From Larimichthys crocea (lineage: Eukaryota; Chordata; Actinopteri; Sciaenidae), in contig NC_040017.1 in the NCBI RefSeq assembly GCF_000972845.2, positions 23,149,606-23,213,605 of the forward strand: a DNA stretch of 64,000 bases, read 5' to 3'. Both the position numbers and the translations under genes were made by a program. Shown one piece after another: positions 50,450-63,889 of this stretch. Each line of letters begins with the position of its first letter. Position 1 is the stretch's first letter. The notes beneath the pieces were generated by a model. It made no database searches, was not told the origin of the DNA, and saw only the letters and a program-made list of their open reading frames with translations.

Positions 50450-52886
50450 CTACAAGACAAAAGAAATAACAGAAGATCAGCGACTGCTGCACAGTAAGTT
50501 CTTGTATGTTTTATTTAATTTCAAGAGGAGGCTGTTCATCACGGTGGCGGATAACTATGAAAGAGAGATGTGAACAAACAATAAAATAGAGATTTTGGCT
50601 TTACTTGATCGTAGCTCCACTGTGAACGCTAAGAAAAGCGTTTCACATTATTTGGCTGTGAAAACCATTAGAGACACACACCCAGTTCCCTGAATTCAGG
50701 GTTAGAGGATGTCTCCCTGCATTCTTCTATAGTGCAATCACTGCCCTTAATGACAAAGTCAATAAAGAGTATCCACAGTAGAAATGGTGGCACGGTTTAC
50801 CACTCTCATGCTGCTCATGCTATCCCCAGTTACAGTACGTGTTGTCAGTGCAGTGTTGATAAGTCAGGAAATGAATAAAAGAAAGGAAACATCAGGAGCT
50901 TTAAACTCTTAGCTAAAGATTAAAGGACATTTTATTGAGCTGTGTACTGCTTCCCAGGAATACGTTCACACTGGAAAAGTGGTGTTATAAGGAAATGGAA
51001 AGACGTGGTAATACTTTAATTACCGTGTATTGGGTGATGCAGGTCCTTGATTTTTATTGTGAACTTGGTGAAGTGTCTTCCTGATCTCGACCAGTCGAAA
51101 ACTGCTTTCCCTCTCTTGCCAGACTTTCTCCTCCATTTCCCTCCTGTGCCCCACTGGTCTGATTTAAACTCTTGTTTGCATGCCCTGTTTCCACATTTCT
51201 CCCCTGGCAGAGACAAAACGCTGCAAAAACTCCCAGCCTGCCTTTTTGCAATACTGTTGATTCTCCGTCATGTCAGTCAATTGGCAATCAGCCCACATGG
51301 TGCTGATTCAAACTTCTATCAAGATATCTGCAAAGGTTTTATTGTCAAGTTGGACTCAACGCTATAAGTTGTTTCGTGTACTGCATGTTTCATGAGGGCC
51401 GTGGCCCCCCGGTGTTGTCATGGCAGCAGAAACGCTTGTAGCGTAAAGAAGCGCTTGGTTGGGTGAGTGACCTATATGGTTGCCACTTTGCTGTGACGAC
51501 GAAAAAGGCCTGACTGGCTGGATTAAACAGGACAGGTGGATTTGGTTACACAATGTGTTTAAGCCGCATGGCAAATGAGGCCGGAGGACTGTGGACACCT
51601 GGTAGTCCTGTTTTGATTTATTCAGATGAAGAAGAAGAAGAAGATTTAAAGCAAAGGGAGAGTCATGGCCAAGACATTTCTGGCAGGTTTCTGTCTTAAA
51701 CTACTAGAGGTGTCCATGTGGCCATCAGGCTCAACTACTCGGTTATCCAAGGCCACAGAATCCACCTCCTGACTCTTACTTAACAGGGAAATGAGAAAAT
51801 AGAAAAACAGGTCATAAAAGTCTGACTCATACACTTATATATGTATTTTTACCCCTGTTTACACATGGAAGAAGAGAGTGGGGCCTCTGCAAACTATGAG
51901 GTGCAGCCACTGATGTATCCCTCATTATTGACTGTGAGATTTGACACAGTCTGGCAGAATTCCATATCTAAACACTTCTGTAACAGAGTTCAGTAGCCAG
52001 GTTTTATGTACCGGAACATCATTATCTCTGTGCTTTCAATATTATATACTACATGTGTCTTTGAAGACAGGGAGATGGGATTGTCTTGTGATGGACCTGA
52101 GAGGTTAGTCTCCACGGACCAGCTTTAGACCCAGTTTCAGAAATAAACTCGTGAAAATTAGCACTCCAAAAACCAGATGCTGGGCCCCAGCGGAGATGTG
52201 CCGATTTGACAAGGCTTCAAAGACGTGAACGCATCACTCTCTCTTTTTTTTTTTCAACGGCCAAGAGAAAGTATTTCATCCTTGCACATCTCGAACGCTG
52301 ACCCACTTTAAACATCGCCCTACTTCAGCCCAGTCGCAGTCAGATGGTGGACACATGTCAAAGGTTGCAGGTCAGGAAAAGTGACATCCTCCACGCAGGA
52401 GCAGCACTGAGTCCCTTTCAGGGCTGTTGTCAGAGGGAAGCTCCTCCTTTCGCTTACGCCAACAAGGATGTTTATATGGATTGACAGGTCTATGTGGGTG
52501 AATGATAGCTGCTCTCCCAGCACAAATGACACCCTGCCTGAGAGTCAACAGGGCAGTTACAGGACCGGTCAGTCCGAATGACAGAGCAGCGCGTCCTCTG
52601 TTCAGCCCGTCTCTGTCAACAGCAATTAAAAGTAGGAATCCTCAACCCAAATACGTCTCTATCCACCTATAATAGAACACAGCATACAGCTGGCCTCAAC
52701 CAGACTTTGTGCCGAACAGCAAGGTCAAGACACTACAAGCATAAATACAATTAGGACGGTTCATTGATTAATCTCTTGATAATTTTTTTGCCCATTACAT
52801 CCGAGCCTGACAAATCTATTTAGAATAATAGAAAAGAAAGAAACATTTGATTAATCAGTGGATCATTTTCTCTGTGAATACAGTGC

Positions 52887-52928
52887 GAATAAATAATGAA
52901 TAAATAATAAATAAGTGAATAAATAAAA
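52887..52928. repeat. Degenerate (AAAT)n repeat
   Basis: AATAAATAATGAATAAATAA-type run. Confidence 0.85.
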
Positions 52929-54083
52929 GGCTGATTTTGAGAATTAGAAAATAGCATTGCAGCAACCTTTAAAACATTTTTTATACATTTTGACTTTACA
53001 CAGGAATTGAGCAAAATTCAACACAGATAAAAATATATTTACCAGTGCTGGCCAGTGTTTAGGATTTAGTGTTGTAGCGTTGTAGTTGCTGCATTGCAGC
53101 CCCCTCACCTCACCCTCTGCTTTATAGTGTGAAGGAGCCAGTATCTGGTTTGTCTGTTCTGGGCTACTGTAGAAACATAGTGGTCAACAAATCTTTCTTC
53201 CTATTTTTAGGGGAGTATCTGTTAATACAGCCCCATAAATCTGACACACTGGTAAACGTTAATAATAACAAAGATTAAAACTACGAATCTAAAGGCTGGA
53301 GATTAAAAATGAGATTTAAAATGTCCATCAGAATATGTTTGACACTATAAATTTCATCACTGAAAACCTTACATTACTGTTTTGTTGGCCTCATGTCAAT
53401 CTCTGTATCATAAGACATGTCGGTTAGTTTGGGAGTGACATCGGGCACAGAAGAGTCAGAAAAATAACTTTTATTGTAAACGACAGAACAGTCGGTAGCT
53501 TTGTTTTAGGACAATGGCTGCTCACAAAGAGTGCATACCATCTTCCATAATCATTGTGTAAGTAATGATACGAAGGATAAACGAAAAAATAAAAAAAATA
53601 TCTCTTGCTCCAACAAGACAAAATCCAACACCCAACACATTCCTGCTAAGATTAGCTCTGCCTGCATGATGTGCAGCAGATTGAGCGAGATATGAGGTGC
53701 ATTCCACTTTTTAGAGATCACACAGGGGTAGGGGGGAGTTAAAGGTTGTCGAGCAGGTGCCAAAAGTTTTTTACCAGATATTTCCAAAAACATCTCTCAG
53801 TGAAGCTGTAACTGCCTATTCAAACAGGGTGTACTGGCTCACACATTCGGCCTGTTTATTCTTAGACTCCGAGACTGTGATTCAATCTGTATCGCATTCT
53901 CGCTCCCTGTTGTCAGAAGTTTCAATCTGGCTCCAGAGCTCTTACGTAAGAGAAATCTCTCTGCATGTGCCATGCTGCTGGGATGTCGTCTTGTCTGTTA
54001 TGGGAAACTGTGCAATGTCATGCTTAACCCAGAGGACAAAGATAAAGGAATAGTTTGACATTTTCACCTGTTTCTAGTCTTTA

Positions 54084-54547
54084 TTCTAAGCCAGTGGTTC
54101 TTAACCTGGGTTCGATCGAACCCTAGGGGTTCGGTAGGTCGGTCTCAGGGGTTCGGTGGAGCCTCCGCCCTGGAATTTTTTATACCATTTGTTACAACAT
54201 ATCTTTGTGAGCAATCGTTTTCGAGGATGCTGGACATAAAAACTAAGAAAAGGAACAGACTTTGCTGTGAAAATGACATGAGACTGGCACTTGCCAAGGT
54301 GAAGCCACGCATATCTGAACTGGTCTCTCAAAGGCAACAGCAGAAGTCACACTGAGGTAAGTTGTTGTGAGTTCATGCACTGTGTTGGTTTTGTTATTTG
54401 AACAAGGTGATGTTAATGCACGGTTCATTTTGTGCACCAGTAAAAAAATCATATTTTATTTTTTACTAAAGAAGGGTTCGGTGAATGAGCATATGAAACT
54501 GGTGGGGTTCGGTACCTCCAACAACGTTAAGAACCACTGTTCTAAGC
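54084..54547 (+). mobile_element. Short hAT-family DNA transposon with intact ends and 8-bp target-site duplication
   Basis: The element proper is 54092-54539 (448 bp). Both ends carry the inverted repeat CAGTGGTTCTTAAC, the hAT-Charlie type of terminus, and it is flanked by a perfect 8-bp duplication TTCTAAGC at 54084-54091 and 54540-54547. Inside, on the plus strand, 54188-54355 reads a remnant of the transposase C-terminal (hATC dimerisation) domain, TTYLCEQSFSRMLDIKTKKR followed by DMRLALAKVKPRISELVSQ, ending at TGA. The N-terminal and catalytic parts are missing, so it is an internally deleted, non-autonomous copy. Confidence 0.93.
54188..54355 (+). pseudogene. hAT transposase C-terminal remnant (hATC domain)
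   Basis: About 55 codons to a stop, containing the family motif TYLCEQSFSRM and the downstream MRLALAKVKPRI. This is the dimerisation end of a ZBED/SCAND3-like hAT transposase. There is no start codon of its own and no catalytic region; it survives only because it lies within the short element. Confidence 0.88.
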
Positions 54548-55977
54548 TAAGCTAAGGCTGTGGCCTCATATTTACAGACACGAGCGTGCTCAAACAGCGA
54601 ATTAGCATATTTCCAGTTGTCAAACTATTCCTTAACTTTAGCTTTTAGCAAATAAGTAAACCTATTCCTAAACCTGTCGTGCTTACAAGAATATCAACAA
54701 CAGCATATGTGAAAGAAAAAAAACAAACATTTAAAACAATCCTAAAATATGTCACCACTGAACAACATGTGATCTCATTATACCCAAGGTTACACTGCAG
54801 CCAAAATACTCTTGTCTTTAACATATGTGAACATTCCCAGCTGTCCTCGAGCCAATTTTTAACTGATGCCGCTCTCATTTTCAAGAGGTAGTTATGGGTA
54901 CCACAAAAAAAAAGACAGGTGGCAACACCTCTGAGAACAAAACCTCATTTCATTTGAAGTCTAGCGCCTGCAGACAAAATAATCTTTCCTTACACTCCAC
55001 TCTGTGTGACCCCTCTTTTTCTATGCAACCTATAAAGAAATACTGATAACCCTAATATCATAAGGCAGCCAGGTCCCAAATATCTAATATCTCCAGATAA
55101 AATTGGAAAGTGTGAGGGAATCTGCACAGATGGTTCGAGTTTTTTCCTGTAAGCGGGTTGTTTGCCATCACGTTTGCAGCAGAGCCATCAGGAACACACA
55201 AAGCACAAGCTGAAAGGCTTTGAATTTAAACCCGCCCTGCATTCTGCAAATCTCTCAGTTGTCTGTTTCCTTTAGGGCTGTTGAATAGTGACATTTATAT
55301 ACTTTGTCCAGCAGAAGAGAGTCCTGCTTGTTTGAGAATGCCTAAGCTGACCTTATTCTCAACGCAAACCTCAAATATTTACAGATGTTGAGGACGAGCA
55401 GCTGCACGGAGGGGAATGGCAGAATTTCAGCAGTCCGGTGATGGATTTATCTTAGAAAATCCACTTCTGCGATATAATTGTGTATATCTGTTAACACTGT
55501 GATGATAACATGGAGGTTGAATGTGTGAGTGTGAAATGTAAGCTTCACAGAGTGGTCTTATTCATCATGAAGATAACCGATAAGAAAGCTTGTGAAAATA
55601 TTTTGCAGGAGGATAAATCGTCTGTTTTATTGTTTTATATACAGCATCTTTTCAGGAAATCAATAACAACAAAGACTAAAAGGTGCAATAGGATTTCATT
55701 TGATTTGTTTCAATCTAAAAGAACAAGAACTTTGAATTATCCAGGAGAAATACTTTGTGCACTGCAGGAAGAAGAGGTCATGGCAGTCACCCAAAAATGC
55801 TAAAGCCAGATCTGAACTCAAAAAACAACCAGTTGTGGACACTCGAAGGAATTTCGTTGCTCGCAGCCTTTAAGATGAGAACTGGACAACAGTATGAAGC
55901 AAGTTTGCATGTACTGTGCTGACTTAGAGAAACCGAAGGACGCCAGTGCAGGACCTGTTATTCTCAGAGAAACTTAC

Positions 55978-56118
55978 CATTTTCTTGGTCGTTGCTCTTG
56001 TTCCCGCTGAGGAGCTGCGAGGAGCAGAAGATCTGTCCTGGCTTGGACATTCCCCTCTGTCCGGTCTTTGGAGATGGTTCAGATTTTGGTTTAACGTGGA
56101 CTTTGAAACAGCACCCCA
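55978..56118 (-). CDS. stard13: stard13 long-isoform exon (47 codons)
   Basis: Acceptor TTATTGCAG|TGG and donor AAAATG|GTAAGT bracket 141 nt, phase 0 at both ends. The phase-0 frame is open and includes AVSKSTLNQNLNHLQRPDRG, then SSAPRSSSAGTRATTKKM. It resembles the DLC1 long-isoform linker (SVNQTRVNLSS, then NSGTKPKTTAI) in length and position. A second frame is also open through the exon, but only the phase-0 frame fits both neighbours. The peptide is hydrophilic and serine-rich, probably a disordered linker before the SAM domain. Confidence 0.75.
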
Positions 56119-57224
56119 CTGCAATAACATCACAACAACAATCAAGACTGTGGGTCCGTTTCTCTGTCTGGCCAAACAGACTACGACAGGATGGTCTCAA
56201 CGGTGGCCAGGGGAAAAGAAAACAAGAGGCTGAGGTCAACTGCTGGGGAAGTGAAATCTCCACTCTCAATTCAGCTTGACAGAAGTACACAAAAGGAGCC
56301 TGTGTGTGTGGATCTTCTTTTAAGAGGACAGAGATTATGACCTTGTCAGATATCCCAGTAAAGATGTCTTGTCTTGCCCAGTCGCCTGTCATTAGTTAAA
56401 GCAAGTAATAGTGAATGCCTGGAATGGTTATGCAGATGCCTGGGAGGCATGTGAGCCTCTCTCTACCATTCCTAATGGACTAAATCATACAAACTCCCTT
56501 CAATACAATAGCTCCTCTGTGCAGTACATACATATGGACCCCGAAAGAGCGCTTTTGTTCCCGATTTGCTAACTCTAGTGGGATATTTCATGAAACATGC
56601 CACCATGAGAAGAGCCCTTTTTAGGAACAGAGTTGCACGGTCCCAGCCACAACCTCAAAAGCACAATAGCTGCCTGTTCCTGTCACACCATTCTGACCCC
56701 GCTAAAGCACTGTACAGTCCAGTATCACACTGAAGGGCAACAGACCTACATCATAAAAACAGACCCAAGTCAGAAGGACATTATATGACGGTCTGACAAA
56801 GCCCATAGTGTTGCAGACAGACTATATCCCCATATCTCACAAGTCCGAGACACAGTTACGACTCCCTTCCCTTCACAGACTGGGTTTATGGGTTACTGCT
56901 GCTTGATTTGAGAGAGCTTGTTTGAATCTAAACCTAATGTGGAACACTTCTTAAAACTGAACACCTGTTGTTCACAGGTCCGAATAATCCATTGGGATTT
57001 TCTCTTCACAGAGCAAAGTAAATTGATTTGAGGAAGTCTACGAGCATGACCAAGTATGCAGCATACGCTTTACAGGAATGTGTACAGTACCAACCGTGAC
57101 AGTGTCCATACCATTAGGCAGTAAAGGCTGAAGTGCTGCAGTCCACATGCTGCTTTATATTGCAGAGTGTATACAGTTAATTATGTTAAGCATAAGGGAG
57201 AAAACTGTTGTCAAACACACTCAC
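56119..57224 (-). other. stard13: stard13 long-isoform intron
   Basis: Intron of 1.1 kb with no other recognised feature. Confidence 0.7.
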
Positions 57225-57356
57225 CTGTTTCTTGCGGGTGGTGCAGGGTGTGTCGGAGGGGGAGGAACTTGCACTCAGAGCTTCCTCAATGTCTAGATTA
57301 AGCTGATCCAGTTTCCTCATCAGCTGGCTCATCGACTCCGACCATGGAGACTTAAC
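57225..57356 (-). CDS. stard13: stard13 long-isoform exon with LDQL helix (44 codons)
   Basis: Encodes VKSPWSE, then MSQLMRKLDQLNLDIEEAL and SASSSPSDTPC, ending RKKQ at donor CAG|GTGAGT in phase 0. The core corresponds to the DLC1 long-isoform segment LIMKLDQLDQDIENALSTSS, so this is strong homology evidence for a long stard13 isoform. It is predicted to form an amphipathic LD-like helix followed by a Ser/Pro-rich tail. Two acceptors are possible, CCGCAG|GTT (exon end 57356) or CAACAG|GTA (57368), both in frame and adding VSPQ. Confidence 0.85.
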
Positions 57357-59061
57357 CTGCGGAGATACCTGTTGGTAACCACAGAAGCACTGACTTAAAA
57401 CAACATTATGGAACTTTTGCCCCTTAAAAATATCAGCTTCACCATCATTTAGATGATATATTCGTGAATGATGCCTCTGCCACCCCCGCTATAAACCTTT
57501 GCTGGGATTCGATTCAAACCCATGGCCCTTTGCAGAGAGAAACAAAGGCTGAAAGACAGATGCCGAGCTGTGCTTCTTGCTGTTGGAATAGTAATAGTTT
57601 AGTATAGTAATATTAGCTCGCTGCTCTTGCCTGATGTCTGATAGTAAAGCTGTCAGCTTGCTAGTTTTTGATTATGACATTTTGTGTCGGTATTTAACAC
57701 CATGTTTTAGGCGCTGTTCCATCCACATTTTCAGATAAATGCACATGTAAAGCTAAAAAACAAATAGCAATAACTTAAATAATGTTGCTTGAAGTGAATA
57801 TAAGCTACTGAATCAATGATCAAGCCAATGTCAGCATGTTGATACGCCTTTTGGGTTTGTTGTTTGTTGCCAAATTCGTTTATTTGGGCACAATTATTCA
57901 CTCCTGTTTAATCAGATTTTTTTAATTGAAACATATCAACACAACTCATAGTTATTATCTTGATTGTCATATTCTTTTGTGAAATGTTGCTATTTTAACA
58001 CTGGAGCAGTTTTACCCACATTTTCAGATTCTTTCGCTAAATTTCATCATCTTTGCAACACGGAAAGCTGAAACCATTCACAGCGATAATAAAAGAAAAA
58101 AAAAACAACCTCTCTTATTCAATCAAGCAGAGTATGTGTGTAGATATTTTGCATTGTCACATAGGCTGCACACACTCACAGTTTTAAACACAGCGGGTTT
58201 TTTTTCAGGCATTAATTTGAGGTTGTTGTCAAGTTGAGCTGCTGACACTGCTTGGTATCTTAATTACATGCTCCAGCTAAACTTTAAATCAAAAGTAATC
58301 TGACTCTGAAACATTGCATTAAAAGTAACTGGTTCATTAGTTAATCCAGTAATTGCCTGTCGTCTCTGCCAGACTTATTTAACACATGAGAGCTTTTTCA
58401 AGTAAGGTGAGAGCATTTGTCAATTTACCACACTCTCTTAAACTCAAAAAAAGTTACAGGCAAACCCCAAAAAAAGTATCTTGTAAATTGCAGACGCTAC
58501 ATCAGTGGACTAAACTGCTGCCACACATGGAAATGTGATCTCCTCAGCCGTGTCTCAGGGTGAAAGAGCAAAGGAGGAGGGTCCAGACATGTGTGCCATA
58601 CAGAGCATGATGGAATTCCCTGCACTGACTTTCACTACTCCCCAGACACACCGTGTATATAAATAGACCATCCTCACACAGACAGGAGCTGTGTGTGAGG
58701 ATCTGGAGGTCTAGCCTCATAAATCAGCAGTCACCAAACCATAAATTAACATTGTTGCTCTTCAATCTGAGAAGAATGTCGGGCTAACGGAGAGGAGAGA
58801 TGCCTCGTCCTGGAGAGGGTCACATACGCTACATACTCCCTGACAGCATCATTCTGGACCCTTTTCAAGAATCCCGGTATGAAGTCCCAGAACTACAGAG
58901 GAGAGGACTATCAGGAGGACTTGAAATGTTTTTGATTGGTGGCTGCAGAAAGTCTGTTAAGATTGTTTTTTTTGTTTTTTTAAACAAGGGCCACTGAAGA
59001 CATTTGGCCAATAAGAGTTTGACTTTTTGGGTCAAGAGAGATTAATCTTCAGTTCATCAAA

Positions 59062-59371
59062 GTTACTTTAAGTCTCCCTATGTAGCATTTATAAGCAGTA
59101 CATATAATAATACAGTTAATAAATGGTTTATAACACAAAATATGTATGCATATGCTGTATGCAGACATTTATAAGTGTTTATTAATATACAGTATTTGTC
59201 TAGAATTATAGCATCCCCTATGAAGACCTTTTCTATTGTTTTATTATATTGTCGTACATTATCTCCTTACCACTTATATCTGCGTACAGCTATATTACAG
59301 TGTGTAATAAGCCATTTATTGAATGTTTATGTACTGCTTATGAATGCTAAGTAGTGGACTAAAGTGTTACC
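59062..59371. mobile_element. Fold-back MITE-like element, about 310 bp
   Basis: The left arm (about 59062-59180) and the reverse complement of the right arm (about 59255-59371) align over more than 100 bases. Shared blocks include TAGCATTTATAAGCAGTACA against TAGCATTCATAAGCAGTACA, AATAAATGG, and GCAGA...ATAAGTG. The outer end reads GGTAACACTTTA on the right arm and a decayed version on the left. Such an imperfect palindrome is typical of a fold-back miniature DNA transposon. There is no coding sequence, and the family and target-site duplication were not resolved. Confidence 0.8.
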
Positions 59372-62300
59372 TAAAGAAGAAGATTATCAGTTCGTAGATA
59401 CAACCAGTGTCTTTGCACAAAACTGAAATTTGCATCAAAAGACAAAATCTTTAATATTTCATATCTGCTTCCGCAATTAATCGAGTATAATGATCCAGTA
59501 AAGAAAATTATCTAAATATTGAGACGTTTAACTGAAGCCTGACATGACAGCACTGCAGAAAGATACAAAAATTGTATCAAAATAAGTGAGAATATACCCA
59601 GATTTCTCTCCAGAGTCATAGTGGCCACTGTTTATTCCACTGAATTCCATCCAAGCTTCATCACGTTGCTCAAATTTGGATTTTTTTTTGTTAAAGACGA
59701 CTGACATTGTCTCCCTAGAAAGCCACATAAAAGATATACATCTATGTGTTTCTACAATCACAGTTGATTGACTTCTGCTTAATTTAAAAAATGACATACA
59801 ACAGTACGAAGAAAAGTTAAAGGTGACCATCACCAAGCACCATCAAAATAAACCCCAAACAAACCATGAATTCCTTTTCTAGAATTCAAACTAAAAAAAT
59901 GTGACTGAGCGCTGATTACTACCGGTCACTTCTAAATCAAGCCATTTGTCCATTTACAACATTAAGGCTCTCGATGCACAATCATTTCATTGATGGGACT
60001 CGTCAATAAATGTTCTGATGGGAAACCCCCGCAATGCTTTGGACAGGGCGTGGTTCCTGTCAGAAGGCCTTTAATAAACAAGTATGACACTTGTTTTGGT
60101 GTTTTCATTGATTCACTGTGGTTAGACTAAAAATATACTGAAAAAAATAAAGACAAAATGGGAAGCAGGACATTCTTGTGAACTATTTTAAGAGGGTTTG
60201 CAGTCACTGTTTACATTCAGTAACTGTTGAAATATTGTTCCGTTTAAGATGCCACAAATAGACTTTTAAGTTTGGTCTTGCATCTGAATTGTTTACAATA
60301 TGTTGCATTTCCCATAAATTGTGAAGAATTAAGGGACCAGACACCAGACGGTCCAGTCACCCTGCTGACCACCCAGCGTCAGCTGACTGACCTAGCCCTA
60401 GGAGAAAGTGCCTTTTTTTTCCACTCAATCCCTGAGGAATGACCTAAATCTGGCCAATCCTCTGCTGACTTCTGAGGCCTGAGGGGTCACTTGGGGTCAC
60501 GGAGAGGAAAAAATAAAGCCTCTCTTATCTGCTATGTCTGCCTTGTAAGCGTGGTGCTAACCAGGGAATATAAAAAGGTTTGACATGTGGATCGTTCAGA
60601 CAGCTCAATCCTCTGAGTCTAATAAAAGCCCTTCACGTACTTTTATGCTCTGCATACGCTGATGTAAAGACAGATCAGTGACGAATCACGAACATCTACT
60701 CCACAGAGCAGGATCACAAACTCGACTCTGTAATGGCATGCTAATGTTCACACTGGAGCTATCGCTGTAATAAATGAGACGAGGTGAACATTTGCTCAAA
60801 CGTCGCTGTCCATGAAGGCTTCATAATACGATAACATTTCAAAGAAATCAACTAAATGATTCCCAGATTCCAAATCCTCCTAAATACTTTTGCAGTTTCT
60901 GTTTCCATCTTAGATATTGTCAGAGGGAACATCAGAACGTCATTGTAGATTTAAGACAAGATGTCTTCCTGTCCAAGAGACATAAAGATGTAAACACTGT
61001 GAACGAGATTGAGAATGAAATGCATTTTATAGTCTACTATCCAGTCTGTCATCTTTGAGTTAAGATCTTGATTTTCTACTGGACATCCTGATCTATTTAT
61101 CATGACCAATGGATGCAGATTACAGGACATAGTGTTTGATTCAGCTCAGTGTTTTGTTAAAGGCTTATTATTTACCTGTATGTGTAATTTGTTGAGTGTA
61201 TATTGTATATATGTATATATTTTTCTTTACACGGTTGAGATTCAGGCTTCTTTCACAATATATGATGGGATTATGAAGACTTCTTTCTTAATTGCAATTA
61301 GACAAAAGATTTACAATGATGCTATGTGATGAATATTTCCTTAAATACAGTATTTAACATGAGCCGCAATAAAACTGTGCTGATCTGGTTTGTCATATGG
61401 TTATATGAAATGACCTGCTGTAGTTTCATCTTTATCATCCTGTAGCCAAAAAAAGGTGTGTGCAAATGAAATTGTTTTCATGTGTGAGTTCTGAACAAAT
61501 GCTCATGTCTGCACCTTAGCAGGCGTACATTCCTCATAGCTAAAGATATGACAGAGACTGACCAAGCCTATAGATTAAGCTGTTACAATGGCACCAATCC
61601 TGCATGAGCAAGAAATAGACTTCTAGCTTCCGTGGTCCTAGGTGGACCGTTTCTTAAGATCAAGAGCAAAAAGCTGAACTTCAGAAATCTTTAGAGATAT
61701 TTTTAGGTAAAAAATGTGAAAAATGTATTTTGTAAGAGAAAGGGGGAAAAGAAGAAGCTGAAGATCTTGAGAGCTGGACTCCTAATTAACCCCTGGAGTC
61801 AGACAAACACAAATGCAAGAAACAGATGCCCCATTCTGGCACATGCTTGAGCCAAATCTGGAACACATTCACACTGTCTCTTTTCAGTGACATCCCCACA
61901 AGGTGCTGTTTAGGAATGTGGGCACTTCTACTTAAAATGAGACAAATTCCAGAGAGGGCCTGACGCTCAAGTGAGACACTACCCTTGATTCATCTCTCCG
62001 TGCCTTTCCCCTCGATCCGGCCCCGGCAATTGTGTGAAGTCCTCACGCCATGGCAACTGAGCTGGTATGAGTCAATCCTTTAGATAAATGCATTAATGTT
62101 ATCTTCTGGGGACAACAAAATGTGAGCTGACTATAACTTTATCAGCGCAAATTGGCCACATTGTGAACCCCAACACAGCGGCTTTGACATGGAAATGAGG
62201 AGTTAAGTGTGTGAGCTCTGGGCTTGGTGCCTAGTCTGCGCCACCCACAGAGAGTGCCAGAGATCACCATGGAGGTATCCAAATGTAGCAGGCGGTCATG

Positions 62301-63675
62301 CGAAAGGCCAACGGCTACCTGGCTACTTGGAGGAATAAATTACACTCTTTAATATCCTGTGATGCAAAATGCAAAATGTCAACTGTCAACACGGCTACGG
62401 TCACGTCTATAGAGTGGGAAGGATTGGTGAAGAAATGTGTGTTAGCAGGGGTTTCAGTCACAGTTGAGCTAAAAGATGAAAGCAGCAGGGAGTCATGAGA
62501 TGACAGAGAGGAAACACTATGCAAACAGTGCCCTCATATGGTTCATGTCAACAACTGCATCTATGTGTTACTCCAGTGATTTAACACAGACATTAACGAG
62601 GATAAAACTATCCCGAGACGTCTAGCTAAGTAATGTCTGACTCAGATATTTACTTTTTACTCCCTCATTCTTCAGACCGTTTGGAGTTGTTCCATTAACA
62701 AAAAACATATTCATACACGTTTTGATGCTGTCGTTACTTTGTGTTTTTTTTTTAATGAATCATTGACTTGTGTGGTTGTTTTGGATGCAGCTCAAGAGTT
62801 ATTTTTATGCAAATAGGACGCCCATTCATGATATTGACATTGGTATTTTGCTCTGATTTAGCTTTTGTCTCATGCTGGAATGTTTTTTTAAGAGGAGATC
62901 CCATTTGATCTGTTTAAGAGGATGGCTTGAGGTCTTTCATGCACTGACTGGCCAAATTTTTTTTGTGTTTATGCAAGTGAACAGTCACAAAGCATCGACG
63001 TGCGTGTATATATATCAATTTTTTTTTGGTGGTATCTAGTTGTTTTTGTTACTATTTTCCTGTGAAATCAATGGGAACCTGAGCTTGAGACAGAGAAGCT
63101 ACAAACATCCATCCTCTGCCCTGTTTACATGCGCACTGTGATCTGCAGACTGTTTTAAGAAAAAAAGGGTGACAGTTTATGTGTCACTGGATATGTTCCC
63201 TCCGAAAAACATATCTGAGGGATTTATGAATGTTCATATGAGACTTTAATAGGGCAATAAAACAAGCAGGGATTAAAGGATAGTTACAACCAAGGTCAGA
63301 GTAGAGGTTGTGTGAAAAAGAGACTCTGGTGCCTTGACTTAAGATAAAGGGACGGTTCCGTAATGGGCGGCTCGGTGCTAACACACTGAAATGGGCTCTG
63401 TCAAAACACCGCCGCCTGCTCAGGGAGTGGAGGGAAAGCAGAAGTTGTTTGCATTCCTTCTGGATCTGCGTACCAATATGTGAAGTCAGTGCACTCCTAC
63501 ACTCCTTAAACCAACTATGCATTATCTCACAGTGTTGTGAAGTCAGCTGTTCAGAGCTGGCAAATATGGACCATTTTCTTTTAGACATGCAAAGTTTTCT
63601 GAACTATGCACGCATGGTTTTAAGTGTCTTTCTGACTTTATTAAATAAGTGCAATTAAATATGTGTAAATATGTA

Positions 63676-63692
63676 CTATTATTATTATTATA
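63676..63692. repeat. (ATT)n microsatellite
   Basis: Short ATT run. Confidence 0.85.
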
Positions 63693-63889
63693 ACATTCAT
63701 TTACAGTTTTTTTGTTGAGCAATAAACACCGTCCTTGTTAAATAAACTAATAAAATAAAAATTAATCTAAATATCAATAATAATATAACATCTCTTCTAA
63801 TTTTTGACATTAGTTAATATGTGATTAATACCACAATGAAAGGGCAACACTGAATATTTGTGCATTATATGAAATCAATAGCAGCATAC

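Larger units (their letters stand above)
50450..55977 (-). other. stard13: stard13 long-isoform intron
   Basis: Intron of 5.5 kb. It contains GAA repeats (51627-51643), an AAAT-type run (52887-52928) and the hAT element at 54092-54539. No coding exon recognised. Confidence 0.7.
57369..63889 (-). other. stard13: stard13 long-isoform intron
   Basis: Intron of 6.5 kb. It contains the fold-back MITE at 59062-59371. A 134-codon frame at 63184-63588 has no recognisable domain or splice context and is not called. Confidence 0.65.

Noticed and set aside
55964..56392. 142-codon frame overlapping the 55978-56118 exon
   Set aside because: This frame would enter in the wrong phase from the preceding exon. 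The phase-0 frame fits both neighbours and resembles DLC1.
63184..63588. 134-codon minus-strand frame
   Set aside because: No recognisable domain, no splice sites fitting the stard13 phases, and low-complexity composition in part. Probably chance.
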